This document shows positions 16,804-25,124 of a DNA stretch of 64,000 nucleotides, piece after piece. The translations under genes were made by a program, and so were the position numbers. The notes under the pieces are model-generated. The model saw only the letters and a list, made by a program, of their open reading frames with translations. It was not told the DNA's origin and searched no databases. Source of the DNA: Rhodococcus sp. 4CII (GTDB taxonomy: Bacteria > Actinomycetota > Actinomycetes > Mycobacteriales > Mycobacteriaceae). The first letter of the stretch is position 1, and every line of letters begins with the position of its first letter. The stretch lies in contig NZ_JACCFE010000002.1 of assembly GCF_014256275.1 (NCBI RefSeq), positions 5,188,001 to 5,252,000 on the forward strand. The letters are read 5' to 3'.

Positions 16804-17787
16804 TCAGGCGCCGATCGACGCCTTCATCATCGGGAGCATGGCCCACAGCTGGTCCTGCCAGTAGCCCCAGCTGTGGGTTCCCGTCGCCGGAAAGTCGTAG
16901 TGCGCTGGGATTCCGAGGGTGTCGAGCCGCACCTGAAAGGCGCGGTTCTGGGCCAGCGCGATGGCTTCGAGCCCCATGCCGGTGCCGGTGTTGAACACGT
17001 CGACGGCGTTCTGCGGCTGATCGTGCGGGCCGGGGAGGCCACTGCCCGCGGAGACCCACATCGGCAGTCCGCGCATGAGCGGGGCCGCGACGAACGGGTC
17101 GTTCCGCAGCCAGGCGGGATCCCACGGCGGTCCCCACATGCAGTCGGCGTTGTAGCCGCCGGCGTCGAGCATCGCCAACCGGATCGCCTCGCGCATGCCC
17201 GGAGCCGACAGGTTCAGGTACCCGGACATCGACCCGGCGAACGTGAACTGGTCGCGGTGGTAGGCGGCGAGGATCAGGGCCGCGTTGCCGCCCATCGACA
17301 GTCCGGCGATGGCGTTGCTGGTGCGGCTGATGCCGTAATTGTTCGCCAGGAAGTCCGGCAGGTTCTGGGTGAGGAACGACTCCCACTTGTAGGTGTACGG
17401 CTGGCCGTTGGTGTTGCTGGGCGCGTACCAGTCCGTGTAGAAGCTGGACTGCCCGCCGACCGGCTCGACGACGGTGATCCCGTGATCGGACAGCCACGCG
17501 GCGTTGGTCTCGTGTTCCCACCCGCTGACGTCGTCGGTCGCGCGGAGGCCGTCGAGCAGATAGAGCGCCTTGTTGCTGCCGTTGTTCGCGAGCCACATCC
17601 GCACCTTGATCTGCCCGACCCCACCGGGTGCGTCGACCCAGTGCTCGCGCAGGCGGCTGTAGGGGTCCGCGGACGCCGTTCCGCCGCCGACGAGGACGAA
17701 CGCCAGCGGCAGAAGCACCACGGCGACCATCAGCCGGACAACGCCTCGCAACCAGCCGTGTGACCGCTTCGTTGCTTTGACACCCAT
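16804..17787 (-). CDS. Antigen-85-like mycolyltransferase / esterase
   Basis: Secreted alpha/beta-hydrolase of 327 residues in the antigen 85 (trehalose mycolyltransferase) family, which moves mycolic acids onto trehalose or arabinogalactan outside the membrane. The signal peptide covers about residues 1-41 (basic start, hydrophobic core, cleavage near TASADPYSR). The nucleophile motif is GLSMGG, and the catalytic histidine is in THSWGYWQDQ; the acid is probably the Glu of GLEAIAL. The oxyanion and substrate regions NGSNKALYLLDGLRA and EPVGGQSSFYTDWY fit the family. It may instead be a corynomycolyl esterase. It converges with the ABC exporter across repeat copy A. Confidence 0.88.
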   Translation of the reverse strand: MGVKATKRSHGWLRGVVRLMVAVVLLPLAFVLVGGGTASADPYSRLREHWVDAPGGVGQIKVRMWLANNGSNKALYLLDGLRATDDVSGWEHETNAAWLSDHGITVVEPVGGQSSFYTDWYAPSNTNGQPYTYKWESFLTQNLPDFLANNYGISRTSNAIAGLSMGGNAALILAAYHRDQFTFAGSMSGYLNLSAPGMREAIRLAMLDAGGYNADCMWGPPWDPAWLRNDPFVAAPLMRGLPMWVSAGSGLPGPHDQPQNAVDVFNTGTGMGLEAIALAQNRAFQVRLDTLGIPAHYDFPATGTHSWGYWQDQLWAMLPMMKASIGA

Positions 17788-17888
17788 GTTCTGCCTCCTG
17801 GTAAGTCGTCCCCGGCCAGGTACATACCAGCAACACGGTATTGCTCGCCCCGAAATTCCTGGGCGTTTGCGCGGAATCGTTATCTGAG

Positions 17889-17931
17889 CCGTGAGTACTT
17901 GTTAACCGCGCGCCGTTGACAAGTACTCAGA
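17889..17931. repeat. Palindromic intergenic repeat, copy B
   Basis: The left arm GTGAGTACTTGTTAAC (17891-17906) and right arm GTTGACAAGTACTCAG (17915-17930) are separated by 8 bases. The same arms occur in copies A and C. It lies three bases beyond the stop of the leftward XPB-N-like gene and upstream of the mycolyltransferase gene. Confidence 0.85.
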
Positions 17932-17934
17932 TGC

Positions 17935-20250
17935 TCAGTCGACGCGGGCGACGGACGTGATGCGGTGGAGGGTGAACCGCCGGACCGCACCGCTCGCCGG
18001 GTCGAACGCATCGAGCTGGCCGCCGCCGACGCTGACGGGATCGACGATGCGGTGCGACGCCACACCCTGCGCGTCGACGTAGCCGATGGTCACACTCGTG
18101 CGTTCCCGCGCCGCGGCGTTGAGCAGTGCGATGGTCGCGGCGCTGCTGGCCCGCGACCCGTCGGACCGGATGCTGCCGGAACCGCGGGCCGACGCCGCCA
18201 GATCGCCGGCCCGGAGGGTCCGGACGACCGCGTCGAGTTGGGCGTCCGTGGCGACGGCGGGGGTACGGGCCGGGGGCTTGCGCCGGGTCACGACGCGTGC
18301 GCCGCGGGGACGCAGGTCGACGAGGGCGCCGGACGAATCCTCACCCGCGGGCGCGAAACCGGCGGTCCGCAATTCGTTCAGCACTTCCCGCAGCGGCGCC
18401 TGCGACACCGCGACCGTCGGCGCCAGGGCACGCAAAGCCAGCGAGGCGGCCACCGGCGACGCCAGGACCTCCGCCAGCAGCGTCGGATCCTCGCAGCGGA
18501 CGAACGACGCGGCGACCCCGGCGCGGAGCCGCCCGTGCCGTCGCGCGACATCGTCGATCAGATAAGACAGCGACTGCGGGACGGGTGTGCGCGACCGGGT
18601 GGCGAACAGGCTGTGCAGTTCGGCCGCCGTCATGCCGACGTCGAGGGCGCGCCGGATGCTGTCCTCGCTGATCCGGTACATCGATGCCGCGCCGGCGGAT
18701 TCGATGTCCGCGACGAGAGCGATTTGCTCGAGCAGTTCGGGGGTGAGGGGTCCGGGGGCGACGACGGTGAGGTCGGCCTGGACTAGGACGTGGTCGACGG
18801 GTTCGGGCAGCGACGCGTGCATCTCGGCCTCGGCGTCACCGCCGTGGAGCAGAGCCCGGCCGGGGGAGCTGAGGGCGCCGCGGGCGACGAGCCCGAGCGT
18901 CGCCGCCTCGTCGAGGGTCCGCTCGACCGCATGAACCCGGAGCCGGGCGCCCCAGCGGGGGCGTCGCCAGGCCAGGAGGCGGCTGACCTCCGCGGGGTCG
19001 GCCGAGTGTCCGGTGCCCAGTTCCGCCAGGAGTCCGAGAATCGCCTGCCGGTCACGCGGCGCGGACGGCGCACGGACCTCCTCGGACAGAGCGGCAACCG
19101 GCTTGTCGTTGGCATCACGCATGCCGATGAACCACGCCATCCGCGGCAATTCCAGCCACGCCGTCGCCAGCACGTGCCACCGCCGGGCGACCGAGGCGGT
19201 CAGCCAATTGTCGACCGCGGTGGTCGGCGCCCAGTAGTTCTCGCCACTGTCCGTCGGCGGCACAGGGTCCGGGGTGCCGCTCGCGATCAGTCCCGCGGCC
19301 GACAGCAATTCGACGAGCAGGCTCAGCCGGTTCTCGTCGATGCCGGACATCTTGGCTATCCGCCGCAGTTCCCGGACGCCGAGGCCGCCCGCCCGCAGCG
19401 CGGGGGCCGGGACCTCGCCGAGGGCCTTGACTACGTCCTCGCAGTGGCGCACCAATTCGAGCGCCTCGCCCGCCGCGGCGGCGTTGATGTCGGCGGGCTT
19501 GTGTTTGCGTGCCGTCACGGCCGGTGGGGACAGCGACGTGGGGTCGAAGACGGCCTCTCCGCGCAGGGCCTGCCGCACCTGGTACGGCAATTCGACGGTC
19601 TCGTCGTCGATCCAGCGCAGCAGGCCGGCGGCGAGGAGTCGCTGGACGGGACGGTCGGGTGACGTTCCCGGCGCGGCATCCCGGGTCCGGCCGATGGAAC
19701 TGGACTTCGACAGCGTCTCGAGGATGTCCCGCTCGACGGTCGGCAGCCCGGCCAGTGCGGCGACGATCGCGGACTCGTCGAGGGTCTCGACGGGTTCGGC
19801 GCCACGCCCGACGCGCCACGGAATGGTGGCGGTGACGGCGGGGACGATCCGCAGCGACGTCTTGCCGCCCCAGACCAGCGCCACGGACCGTAGTCCGTCG
19901 AGGGTGGCGTCGACCGCCTTCTTCGTCGCACGCGACCCCACCGCGTCCTGCAGGGTGGCCCGGGAAACCGCGACCTCGTCGGCGCGTTCGAGGGCCAGGA
20001 GTTCGAGGATGCCGAAGTCCAGGGACGTGAGGTTGTCGGCTGCACGGGCAACCGACGCCCGCTGTTCGGCGCGGCCCGCGAGAACGACGATCGTGGCCGG
20101 CGGCGGGACCGCCAGATCGGGGCGCCTGCGCAGCAGATCCGTCAGTTCGGCGTCGCTGCGTGCGGCCAGCCAGTCCGCGAGGGTCGCGGCGCCACGGGGG
20201 GAGGCTGCGGTGCCGTTGGTGCTCGCGGTGGTGTCGTCGGTGTCGGTCAT
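17935..20250 (-). CDS. Helicase-associated (XPB/Ssl2 N-terminal-like) protein, Rv0862c-like
   Basis: A large cytosolic protein of 771 residues with an alpha-helical N-terminal half and a C-terminal domain resembling the N-terminal domain of XPB/Ssl2 (for example HVLVQADLTVVAPGPLTPEL and RISEDSIRRALDVGMTAAEL). There are no Walker motifs, so it is not itself a helicase. In mycobacteria the homologue (Rv0862c) is encoded next to XPB, suggesting that it works with that helicase in DNA repair or transcription-coupled processes; this is inference. Here the two genes are separated by the sulfonate block. Its stop lies at the edge of repeat copy B. Confidence 0.8.
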   Translation of the reverse strand: MTDTDDTTASTNGTAASPRGAATLADWLAARSDAELTDLLRRRPDLAVPPPATIVVLAGRAEQRASVARAADNLTSLDFGILELLALERADEVAVSRATLQDAVGSRATKKAVDATLDGLRSVALVWGGKTSLRIVPAVTATIPWRVGRGAEPVETLDESAIVAALAGLPTVERDILETLSKSSSIGRTRDAAPGTSPDRPVQRLLAAGLLRWIDDETVELPYQVRQALRGEAVFDPTSLSPPAVTARKHKPADINAAAAGEALELVRHCEDVVKALGEVPAPALRAGGLGVRELRRIAKMSGIDENRLSLLVELLSAAGLIASGTPDPVPPTDSGENYWAPTTAVDNWLTASVARRWHVLATAWLELPRMAWFIGMRDANDKPVAALSEEVRAPSAPRDRQAILGLLAELGTGHSADPAEVSRLLAWRRPRWGARLRVHAVERTLDEAATLGLVARGALSSPGRALLHGGDAEAEMHASLPEPVDHVLVQADLTVVAPGPLTPELLEQIALVADIESAGAASMYRISEDSIRRALDVGMTAAELHSLFATRSRTPVPQSLSYLIDDVARRHGRLRAGVAASFVRCEDPTLLAEVLASPVAASLALRALAPTVAVSQAPLREVLNELRTAGFAPAGEDSSGALVDLRPRGARVVTRRKPPARTPAVATDAQLDAVVRTLRAGDLAASARGSGSIRSDGSRASSAATIALLNAAARERTSVTIGYVDAQGVASHRIVDPVSVGGGQLDAFDPASGAVRRFTLHRITSVARVD

Positions 20251-20310
20251 CGACTATCAGATTAGAGACCTGGGCTGTACGTCGCCGAACGGTCCTGTCA
20301 AAATGGCACC

Positions 20311-20499
20311 GTGGCTAACAATTCGAAGAAGCAGTACGTGGATCCAGGGTGGCCCGAAACCGCCGATGGAGATCACGCCGTGACCGAACTGTCGTCGACC
20401 CGCGCGGGCGGTCTCTCCCCGTTCGGCGAGGACACCGAGTTTCCGCTGCCTGCGGAGTCGTTGCCGTACGCGCATCCGCACACGGTGATCAACCGCTGA
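20311..20499 (+). CDS. Small conserved-type protein of unknown function
   Basis: A 62-residue hydrophilic protein starting at GTG 20311, divergent from the Rv0862c-like gene and convergent with rpf. It has no signal peptide, membrane helix or recognisable domain; Pro, Ser and acidic residues dominate (TELSSTRAGGLSPFGEDTEF). A small gene occupies a similar position in mycobacteria (Rv0863 neighbourhood). A perfect 20-bp terminator stem follows 9 bases after its stop, which favours a real transcribed gene. Confidence 0.55.
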   Translation: MANNSKKQYVDPGWPETADGDHAVTELSSTRAGGLSPFGEDTEFPLPAESLPYAHPHTVINR

Positions 20500-20508
20500 A
20501 CCAGCGAC

Positions 20509-20551
20509 AGAAGAGGGGCCCTGCACCGGATCGGTGCAGGGCCCCTCTTCT
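20509..20551. terminator. Bidirectional intrinsic terminator
   Basis: A perfect 20-bp stem (arms 20509-20528 and 20532-20551, core GGGGCCCTGCACCG) with loop GAT lies between the convergent small gene at 20311 and rpf. Flanking CTTCTGT (plus strand) and CTTCTGTCGC (minus strand) are only weakly T-rich. Confidence 0.85.
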
Positions 20552-20565
20552 GTGAGCTGCGGGGA

Positions 20566-21147
20566 TCAGTGCGGGAGCAGTCCCTTGTTGGCGTCGATGA
20601 GCTGCAGGATCTGGGGGTCGATCGCGATGCCCTGGGCCTTGGCGGCCTCGATCGCGCTGTCGACGACACCGGCGTACTGCGGGGTGCCGTTGGTGCTGGG
20701 GACGCCGCCCGTGAGGTCGGGGAGTGCCGGTGCCGCGGGGGTCTCGGGCACGACGGCGGGGGCGGTGCGCTGGGTGGGGGCGCTGCTCAGGCCGAGGCTC
20801 GAGGAGCAGGAGGGCCATGCGCCCCAGCCCTGGGAGTCGAGGACCTTCTCGGCGACGACGATCTGCTGTTCACGCGTGGCCTGGTTGGCGGTGGCCGCGT
20901 ACTGGGTTCCACCGTGTGCGTTCCAGGTGCTCGGGGAGAACTGAAGTCCACCCTGGAAGCCGTTTCCGGTGTTGATGCCCCAGTTTCCGCCGGACTCGCA
21001 CTGCGCGAGGCGGTCCCAGTCGGAGTCGGGTGCCGCGTTCGCGGTGCCCGAGAAGGCTGCTCCGGCGACGCCCATGATGGCGCCGGTGACGGCGACCTTG
21101 GCGACGGTGCGGCCGGTGTTGGTGGGCTTGCGATGGCGTCCGCTCAT
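20566..21147 (-). CDS. rpfA: Resuscitation-promoting factor (transglycosylase domain)
   Basis: Secreted peptidoglycan-cleaving enzyme of 193 residues. The signal peptide spans about residues 1-38 (SGRHRKPTNTGR, hydrophobic core, cleavage after TANA). The Rpf domain follows at about 40-115: SDWDRLAQCESGGNWGINTG with the catalytic Glu in CESGGNW, then GFQGGLQFSPSTWNAHGG and REQQIVVAEKVLDSQGWGAWP. The C-terminal tail of about 75 residues is Pro/Ala-rich and ends in a short helical segment. Rpf proteins, with partner hydrolases, reactivate dormant cells. The ATG start at 21147 follows a c-di-AMP riboswitch leader, as for mycobacterial rpfA, to which it also corresponds by gene order. Confidence 0.92.
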   Translation of the reverse strand: MSGRHRKPTNTGRTVAKVAVTGAIMGVAGAAFSGTANAAPDSDWDRLAQCESGGNWGINTGNGFQGGLQFSPSTWNAHGGTQYAATANQATREQQIVVAEKVLDSQGWGAWPSCSSSLGLSSAPTQRTAPAVVPETPAAPALPDLTGGVPSTNGTPQYAGVVDSAIEAAKAQGIAIDPQILQLIDANKGLLPH

Positions 21148-21169
21148 AGTTGTCGAGATCCTCTCCACA

Positions 21170-21345
21170 CGCGCCTGCGAGGTCAGCTGTCGGGTTCGGG
21201 CTGAGAGGTCGCCCGGCCTCGCCTCTCCTGGCTGGAGAGGGTCTGGCTTCACCCCAAGATCCGAGTGCGCGAGGCACGTTCGGACCGGTGTCCTTCCGGG
21301 AACTTGCGTTCCCTGGAGGACTTTTGGGTCCCCCGTCCTCGTCCC
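21170..21345 (-). ncRNA. ydaO-yuaA c-di-AMP riboswitch in the rpf leader
   Basis: On the minus strand, upstream of rpf, the leader carries the conserved ydaO blocks: GGGGACCCAAA, then CAGGGAAC, CTTGGGGTGAAGCC, and finally CCCGAACCCGACAGCTGACC followed by TCGCAGGCG. These are the invariant elements of the c-di-AMP aptamer. The RNA ends about 25 bases before the rpf start. High c-di-AMP is expected to switch rpf off. The limits are approximate. Confidence 0.88.
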
Positions 21346-21607
21346 TGGAATGCTTCGTCGGGACTCCGGTACCCGCGGGACGAGGCTTGGCGCGGCGGGC
21401 CGGATGTGACCGATGTTTCCTCGGCCGGTGACGACGGTAACGGTCTGAGGCCGCAGTGTCACCATTTGATAACGCGGTGTGTCTTCGCCTGTTGCGAGCC
21501 CGCATTCGACGCGCAGGGACTCTTCCCAGCTAGCGGGGGCCAGACACGCGTATCCCCGAGCTGTTGCCCTTCTGTTACCCGGCCGTTATGTGAGGAAGCT
21601 CACAGCG

Positions 21608-21982
21608 TTATGGAGCGTCGACGATGTCCTTACCGAGGGGCATGAGCGAGATGGGAATCATTTTGAGATTCGCGACCGCGAGCGGGATCCCGATGATCGT
21701 GATCGCCATGGCGATCGCGGTCACGACGTGGCCGATCGCGAGCCACAGACCTGCGATGATGAACCAGATCACGTTGCCGATCAGCGAGGCGACACCGGCC
21801 GTCGGCTTGTCGACCACCGTCTTCCCGAACGGCCACAGCGCGTACACGCCCACCCGGAACGACGCGATGCCGAACGGGATCGTGATGATCAGGATGCAGC
21901 AGAGGATTCCGGCGACGAAGTACCCCAGCGCCAGCCACAGACCGCCGAAGATCAGCCAGATGATGTTGAGCAGAATTCTCAT
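21608..21982 (-). CDS. YccF domain-containing inner-membrane protein
   Basis: A 124-residue membrane protein with two repeats of the YccF (DUF307) domain. Each repeat has the pattern NIIWLIFGGLWLALGY/NVIWFIIAGLWLAIGH followed by a hydrophobic helix and an IPFGIASFRV or IPLAVANLKM segment. There are about four transmembrane helices. The function of YccF proteins is not established. Gene order (rpf, YccF, cold shock protein) matches mycobacteria. It lies 30 bases after a small membrane protein gene on the same strand. Confidence 0.88.
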   Translation of the reverse strand: MRILLNIIWLIFGGLWLALGYFVAGILCCILIITIPFGIASFRVGVYALWPFGKTVVDKPTAGVASLIGNVIWFIIAGLWLAIGHVVTAIAMAITIIGIPLAVANLKMIPISLMPLGKDIVDAP

Positions 21983-22012
21983 GATCGTCCCATCGGTCGG
22001 TGGTCGGGTGGG

Positions 22013-22252
22013 TCAGCGGGAGCGTCTGCCCTGCCGCAGTGCCGCACCGATTCCGAGGAGGAATCCGATCGGGCACGCCAGGGCGATGAGATAGAGAACG
22101 AGGCCGGGTCGGGAATCGGAAAGCACCGGGGTCAGGAAGATCGCCACGATCGCGACGAAACCGATCGCGAAGAGGGCGAGTGCGACGCGGAGGAGTCCGT
22201 CGCGCCCCCGGGGTGTGTGAGGAGTGCTCGAAGGAGTCGATTCGTGGGCCAC
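22013..22252 (-). CDS. Small two-helix membrane protein
   Basis: A 79-residue product from a GTG start at 22252. It has a polar N-terminus rich in Ser, Thr and Pro (HESTPSSTPHTPRGRDG), two hydrophobic helices (about residues 21-41 and 48-70) and a basic tail RQGRRSR. I recognise no domain; it could be a DUF2516- or PLDc_N-like small actinobacterial membrane protein, but this is a guess. It shares its strand with the YccF gene 30 bases downstream and probably its promoter. A longer frame upstream overlaps the cold shock gene and is discarded. Confidence 0.55.
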   Translation of the reverse strand: MAHESTPSSTPHTPRGRDGLLRVALALFAIGFVAIVAIFLTPVLSDSRPGLVLYLIALACPIGFLLGIGAALRQGRRSR

Positions 22253-22320
22253 ACCAGCAACGATAGTGCCTGGAAACCCGGATGCTGGAGGGGGTCGCTG
22301 CAAGGTAGACTGTAGGCACT

Positions 22321-22356
22321 GCGCGTCCCGCACCAGAGGTGGGGCGCGCTGTTTTG
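22321..22356 (+). promoter_or_regulatory. Terminator-like hairpin in the cold shock gene leader
   Basis: An 11-pair stem (22321-22331 with 22339-22349, two G-U pairs) is followed by TGTTTT on the plus strand. No plus-strand gene precedes it; the only downstream gene is the cold shock gene at 22406. It therefore looks like a 5' UTR attenuator. A second small inverted repeat AGTGCA-accaac-TGCACT follows. Confidence 0.5.
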
Positions 22357-22405
22357 CATACCAAGTGCAACCAACTGCACTCCAAGTGATGAGCGGGTGA
22401 ACGCG

Positions 22406-22816
22406 GTGCCGACCGGCAAGGTGAAATGGTACGACGTCGAAAAGGGCTTCGGCTTTCTGTCGCAGGAGGAGGGGGAGGACGTCTATGTGCGTTCGTCCGC
22501 TCTTCCTGAGGGCGTCGAGGGCCTCAAGGCCGGTCAGCGCGTCGAGTTCGGCATGGCCGCCGGTCGACGCGGACCACAGGCTCTGAGCCTGAAGGTGCTC
22601 GACCCGGCGCCGTCGCTGCGCCAGAACGGTGGGCGCAAGGAGCCGTCGGCCAAGAAGCACACGCCGGACGAACTCCACGGCATGGTCGAGGACATGATCA
22701 CGCTGCTCGAGGCGAAGGTCCAACCCGACCTGCGCAAGGGCAAGTACCCGGACCGCAAGACGGCTCAGCGCATCTCCGAGGTGGTCCGCGCGGTCGCGCG
22801 CGAACTCGACAGCTGA
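22406..22816 (+). CDS. cspB: Cold shock protein with C-terminal extension
   Basis: Nucleic-acid-binding cold shock protein of 136 residues. The cold shock domain (residues 1-66) has RNP1-like KGFGFLSQE and RNP2-like DVYVRSSAL motifs. The extension of about 70 residues contains KKHTPDELHGMVEDMITLLE and a basic helix ending VVRAVARELDS; this two-part form matches mycobacterial CspB (about 135 residues) rather than the usual 67-residue CspA type. GTG 22406 is preferred because the family starts MPTGKVKWYD; GTG 22397 is also in frame. Neither has a strong ribosome binding site. It converges with the DUF2771 gene across a terminator. Confidence 0.85.
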   Translation: MPTGKVKWYDVEKGFGFLSQEEGEDVYVRSSALPEGVEGLKAGQRVEFGMAAGRRGPQALSLKVLDPAPSLRQNGGRKEPSAKKHTPDELHGMVEDMITLLEAKVQPDLRKGKYPDRKTAQRISEVVRAVARELDS

Positions 22817-22833
22817 TCCGACTTCCGACGACG

Positions 22834-22874
22834 AGGGCCCCCGCGCACTGAAACTGCTGCGGGGGCCCTTTCGT
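22834..22874. terminator. Bidirectional intrinsic terminator
   Basis: A perfect 11-bp stem AGGGCCCCCGC (22834-22844) with GCGGGGGCCCT (22859-22869) and a 14-base loop is followed on the plus strand by TTCGTGT. It sits between the convergent cold shock and DUF2771 genes. Confidence 0.85.
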
Positions 22875-22890
22875 GTGGGCTGCTGTCGGC

Positions 22891-23382
22891 TCAGGCGGTC
22901 TTGATCGACCAGGCGGCCCGCGCCTGCGTGAGCCCTTGCTCGTCGACGACCGCGGACGGCAGCTGGATCTCGATGCCGGCCAGCTGCAGATCCTCCGACG
23001 ACGGCACCGTCACGGCGCGGGTCTCACCGGCGCGGTGAGCCTGCTGCTGCACGACGACCTGGCCCGACGCGTCCTGATAGACGACGACCATGCGCCACGG
23101 TGCGTCGACGATCTCCTGCGGCAACGACAGCTGCAGGGGGGAGCCGGGGGGCACGTCGAGTTCGGCGATCTCGCCGGTGGTGCAGTCCTCGAGGTACAGG
23201 TTGCAGTACGCCAGCGGGGGCACCTGCTGGGTCCGGTTGTGCGCGAAGGCGGTGATCTCGGGCAGGCGGGGCGAGGAGTTGCGGACGAGCGCGTACAGGA
23301 CGCCGACGAAGGCCACCAGGACCACCATCAGGCCCACCACGATCACTGCCAGGATCTTCTTGGTTCGCGCCTGCATTCTCAC
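22891..23382 (-). CDS. DUF2771 family exported protein
   Basis: A 163-residue protein with an N-terminal basic stretch and one hydrophobic helix (about residues 10-32), probably an uncleaved anchor or signal peptide, then an extracytoplasmic domain with two nearby cysteines (YCNLYLEDCTTGEI) and PGSPLQLSLPQEIVDAPWRM. It resembles the DUF2771 family (Rv0875c in M. tuberculosis), of unknown role. GTG 23382 directly follows the stop of the upstream MFS gene with no gap, so the two are translationally coupled; ATG 23376 is an alternative start. Confidence 0.8.
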   Translation of the reverse strand: MRMQARTKKILAVIVVGLMVVLVAFVGVLYALVRNSSPRLPEITAFAHNRTQQVPPLAYCNLYLEDCTTGEIAELDVPPGSPLQLSLPQEIVDAPWRMVVVYQDASGQVVVQQQAHRAGETRAVTVPSSEDLQLAGIEIQLPSAVVDEQGLTQARAAWSIKTA

Positions 23383-25053
23383 TTACGTCACATTTCCTGT
23401 CGATCGGTCGACCCGGTGGGTCGAGTGGTGCTCGGTCACTTCTTGTTCGGCCAGGTCGGGGCGTTTTCCGCCGAGTCCGGGCAGAAGGGTGCTGCCGCGG
23501 TACGTGAGCACGGTCTGGGCGAGCCCGATGGTCATGACGGCGGAGACCACGGAGAACCCGATCCAGTATTCGGTGGGCAGCAGCACGCCCAGCGCGCCGC
23601 CCACGACCCAGCTCAGCTGCAGAACCGTCTCGGATCTGCCGAAACCGGACGCGATGGACTCCTCGGGGAGGTCGTGCTGCAGCGACGCGTCCAGCGACAC
23701 CTTGGCCAGGGCGCTGGCGGCGGACGCGACGAGAGTGGCCAGGGCGGCGGTGAGGAGATTGTCGGTGATGGCGGCGAGGACGGCGATGATCCACACGGCA
23801 CCCGTGCAGCGCAGCACGATGAGGGCGGGACGGCCGAGTTTGATCCGGGCTCCGGCGGCGTTGCCTGCGAAGTTGCCGATGCCGGCGGCGGCGCCGACCA
23901 GTCCGAGCATCGCGGCTTGCACCAGCGGCTCGTGGTCGGTCTTCGACTTCGCGACGAACGCGATGTACAGCGTGAGGAATCCGGTGAGCACGCGGATGGT
24001 GCTGTTGCCCCACAATCCGGTGATGACCGCGCGACCCAGCGGCTGCCGTCGTTTACCGGTCTTCGGGGTGGCAGGCGCTTCGGGCTGCAGCACCCGGGTG
24101 CGGCCGATGACCTCGGTTGGGTGCTCGTCGCCGTGGTAGGTGAGCGTTGCGGGGACCTCGCCCTCGGTGACCTCGACCCACGACGGGATCCGCATGCTGA
24201 GGTAGGCGCCGAGGGCGGTGATGACGGCCGCCAGCCACAGCGCTCCGACGGATCCGGTGGCCATGGCGAGACCGCCCGCGAGGGCGCCGGCACCGATGGT
24301 TCCGCCGAGCAGTCCGAACACGGTGAGGCGGGAGTTGACGCGCACGAGGTCGATCTCCGGTGGCAGCACCCGTGGCGTGACCGCACTCTTGAGCACCGAG
24401 AACGATTTGCTGAGCACCATCATCCCGAGCGCGGCCGGATACAGCACCCAGCTGTCGAAGTTGAAGACGAGGACGATCGCCAGGATGGTCCGGAGGCCGA
24501 ACGACGTGGCCAGCGCGACGCGACGGCCGTGCTGGAGGCGGTCGAGCATCGGACCGATCAGCGGTGCGATGACGGCGAACGGGGCGATGGTGATCAGCAG
24601 GTACAGCGCGACCTTCGTCTTGTCCTCGCCCGTCGCCGCCGAGAAGAACAGGGTGTTCGCCAGGGCGACGGCGATGGCGGCGTCGGTCGCGTTGTTGGCC
24701 ATCACGGCGTAGGTGAGCGCGGTGAGCCCCGACTTGTCGGCACCGTCCGCCTTGGCTGCGCGGTGGAACGTCGCGATGCCCTTGTTGGTGAGTTCCCGGC
24801 TGCGCATCGCCGCCACCCGGGTGACGGTGAGCTTGCGGGGCATCGGCGGCGCCTTGGGGGCGTCCGGCCGCTCCTCGTCGGAGCGGGGACGCTGCCCGCC
24901 CCCGACGGGGTGGAGGGGAGGGAGCGGCGTGCGCCTACCCCCCGAGCGGGCCGCGGGCGGATATTTGTCGTAGCCCGGATGGACGGGGGGCCCGGAATTC
25001 TCGTCGGGAGCCCGACCGCCGTCAGGCTCGTGGGGTTCGCGCGGTCCGGTCAC
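23383..25053 (-). CDS. MFS transporter with Pro-rich N-terminal tail (Rv0876c-like)
   Basis: A 556-residue membrane protein with a long cytosolic N-terminus (about 75 residues, Pro/Gly/Arg-rich) before the first helix, then about 12 helices. The tail and the length match mycobacterial Rv0876c (about 548 residues). Segments such as APLIGPMLDRLQHGRRVAL resemble the MFS helix 2-3 loop, and AGARIKLGRPALIVLR lies in the second half. The substrate is unknown. The GTG start at 25053 includes the tail; an internal ATG at MPRKLTVTR would remove most of it. It is directly coupled to the DUF2771 gene, so the two proteins may act together at the membrane. Confidence 0.85.
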   Translation of the reverse strand: MTGPREPHEPDGGRAPDENSGPPVHPGYDKYPPAARSGGRRTPLPPLHPVGGGQRPRSDEERPDAPKAPPMPRKLTVTRVAAMRSRELTNKGIATFHRAAKADGADKSGLTALTYAVMANNATDAAIAVALANTLFFSAATGEDKTKVALYLLITIAPFAVIAPLIGPMLDRLQHGRRVALATSFGLRTILAIVLVFNFDSWVLYPAALGMMVLSKSFSVLKSAVTPRVLPPEIDLVRVNSRLTVFGLLGGTIGAGALAGGLAMATGSVGALWLAAVITALGAYLSMRIPSWVEVTEGEVPATLTYHGDEHPTEVIGRTRVLQPEAPATPKTGKRRQPLGRAVITGLWGNSTIRVLTGFLTLYIAFVAKSKTDHEPLVQAAMLGLVGAAAGIGNFAGNAAGARIKLGRPALIVLRCTGAVWIIAVLAAITDNLLTAALATLVASAASALAKVSLDASLQHDLPEESIASGFGRSETVLQLSWVVGGALGVLLPTEYWIGFSVVSAVMTIGLAQTVLTYRGSTLLPGLGGKRPDLAEQEVTEHHSTHRVDRSTGNVT

Positions 25054-25124
25054 TCCCTAATTCTGTCCTAGTCGGGAGACATGCGACCACAGCAACCCCG
25101 GCCAATGCTGGTCACACCGGCCTG

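Noticed and set aside
22873..25071. A 732-codon open frame on the plus strand
   Set aside because: It is antisense to the DUF2771 and MFS genes, is Gly/Arg/Asp-rich with no domain, and arises from GC-biased third positions of the true genes.
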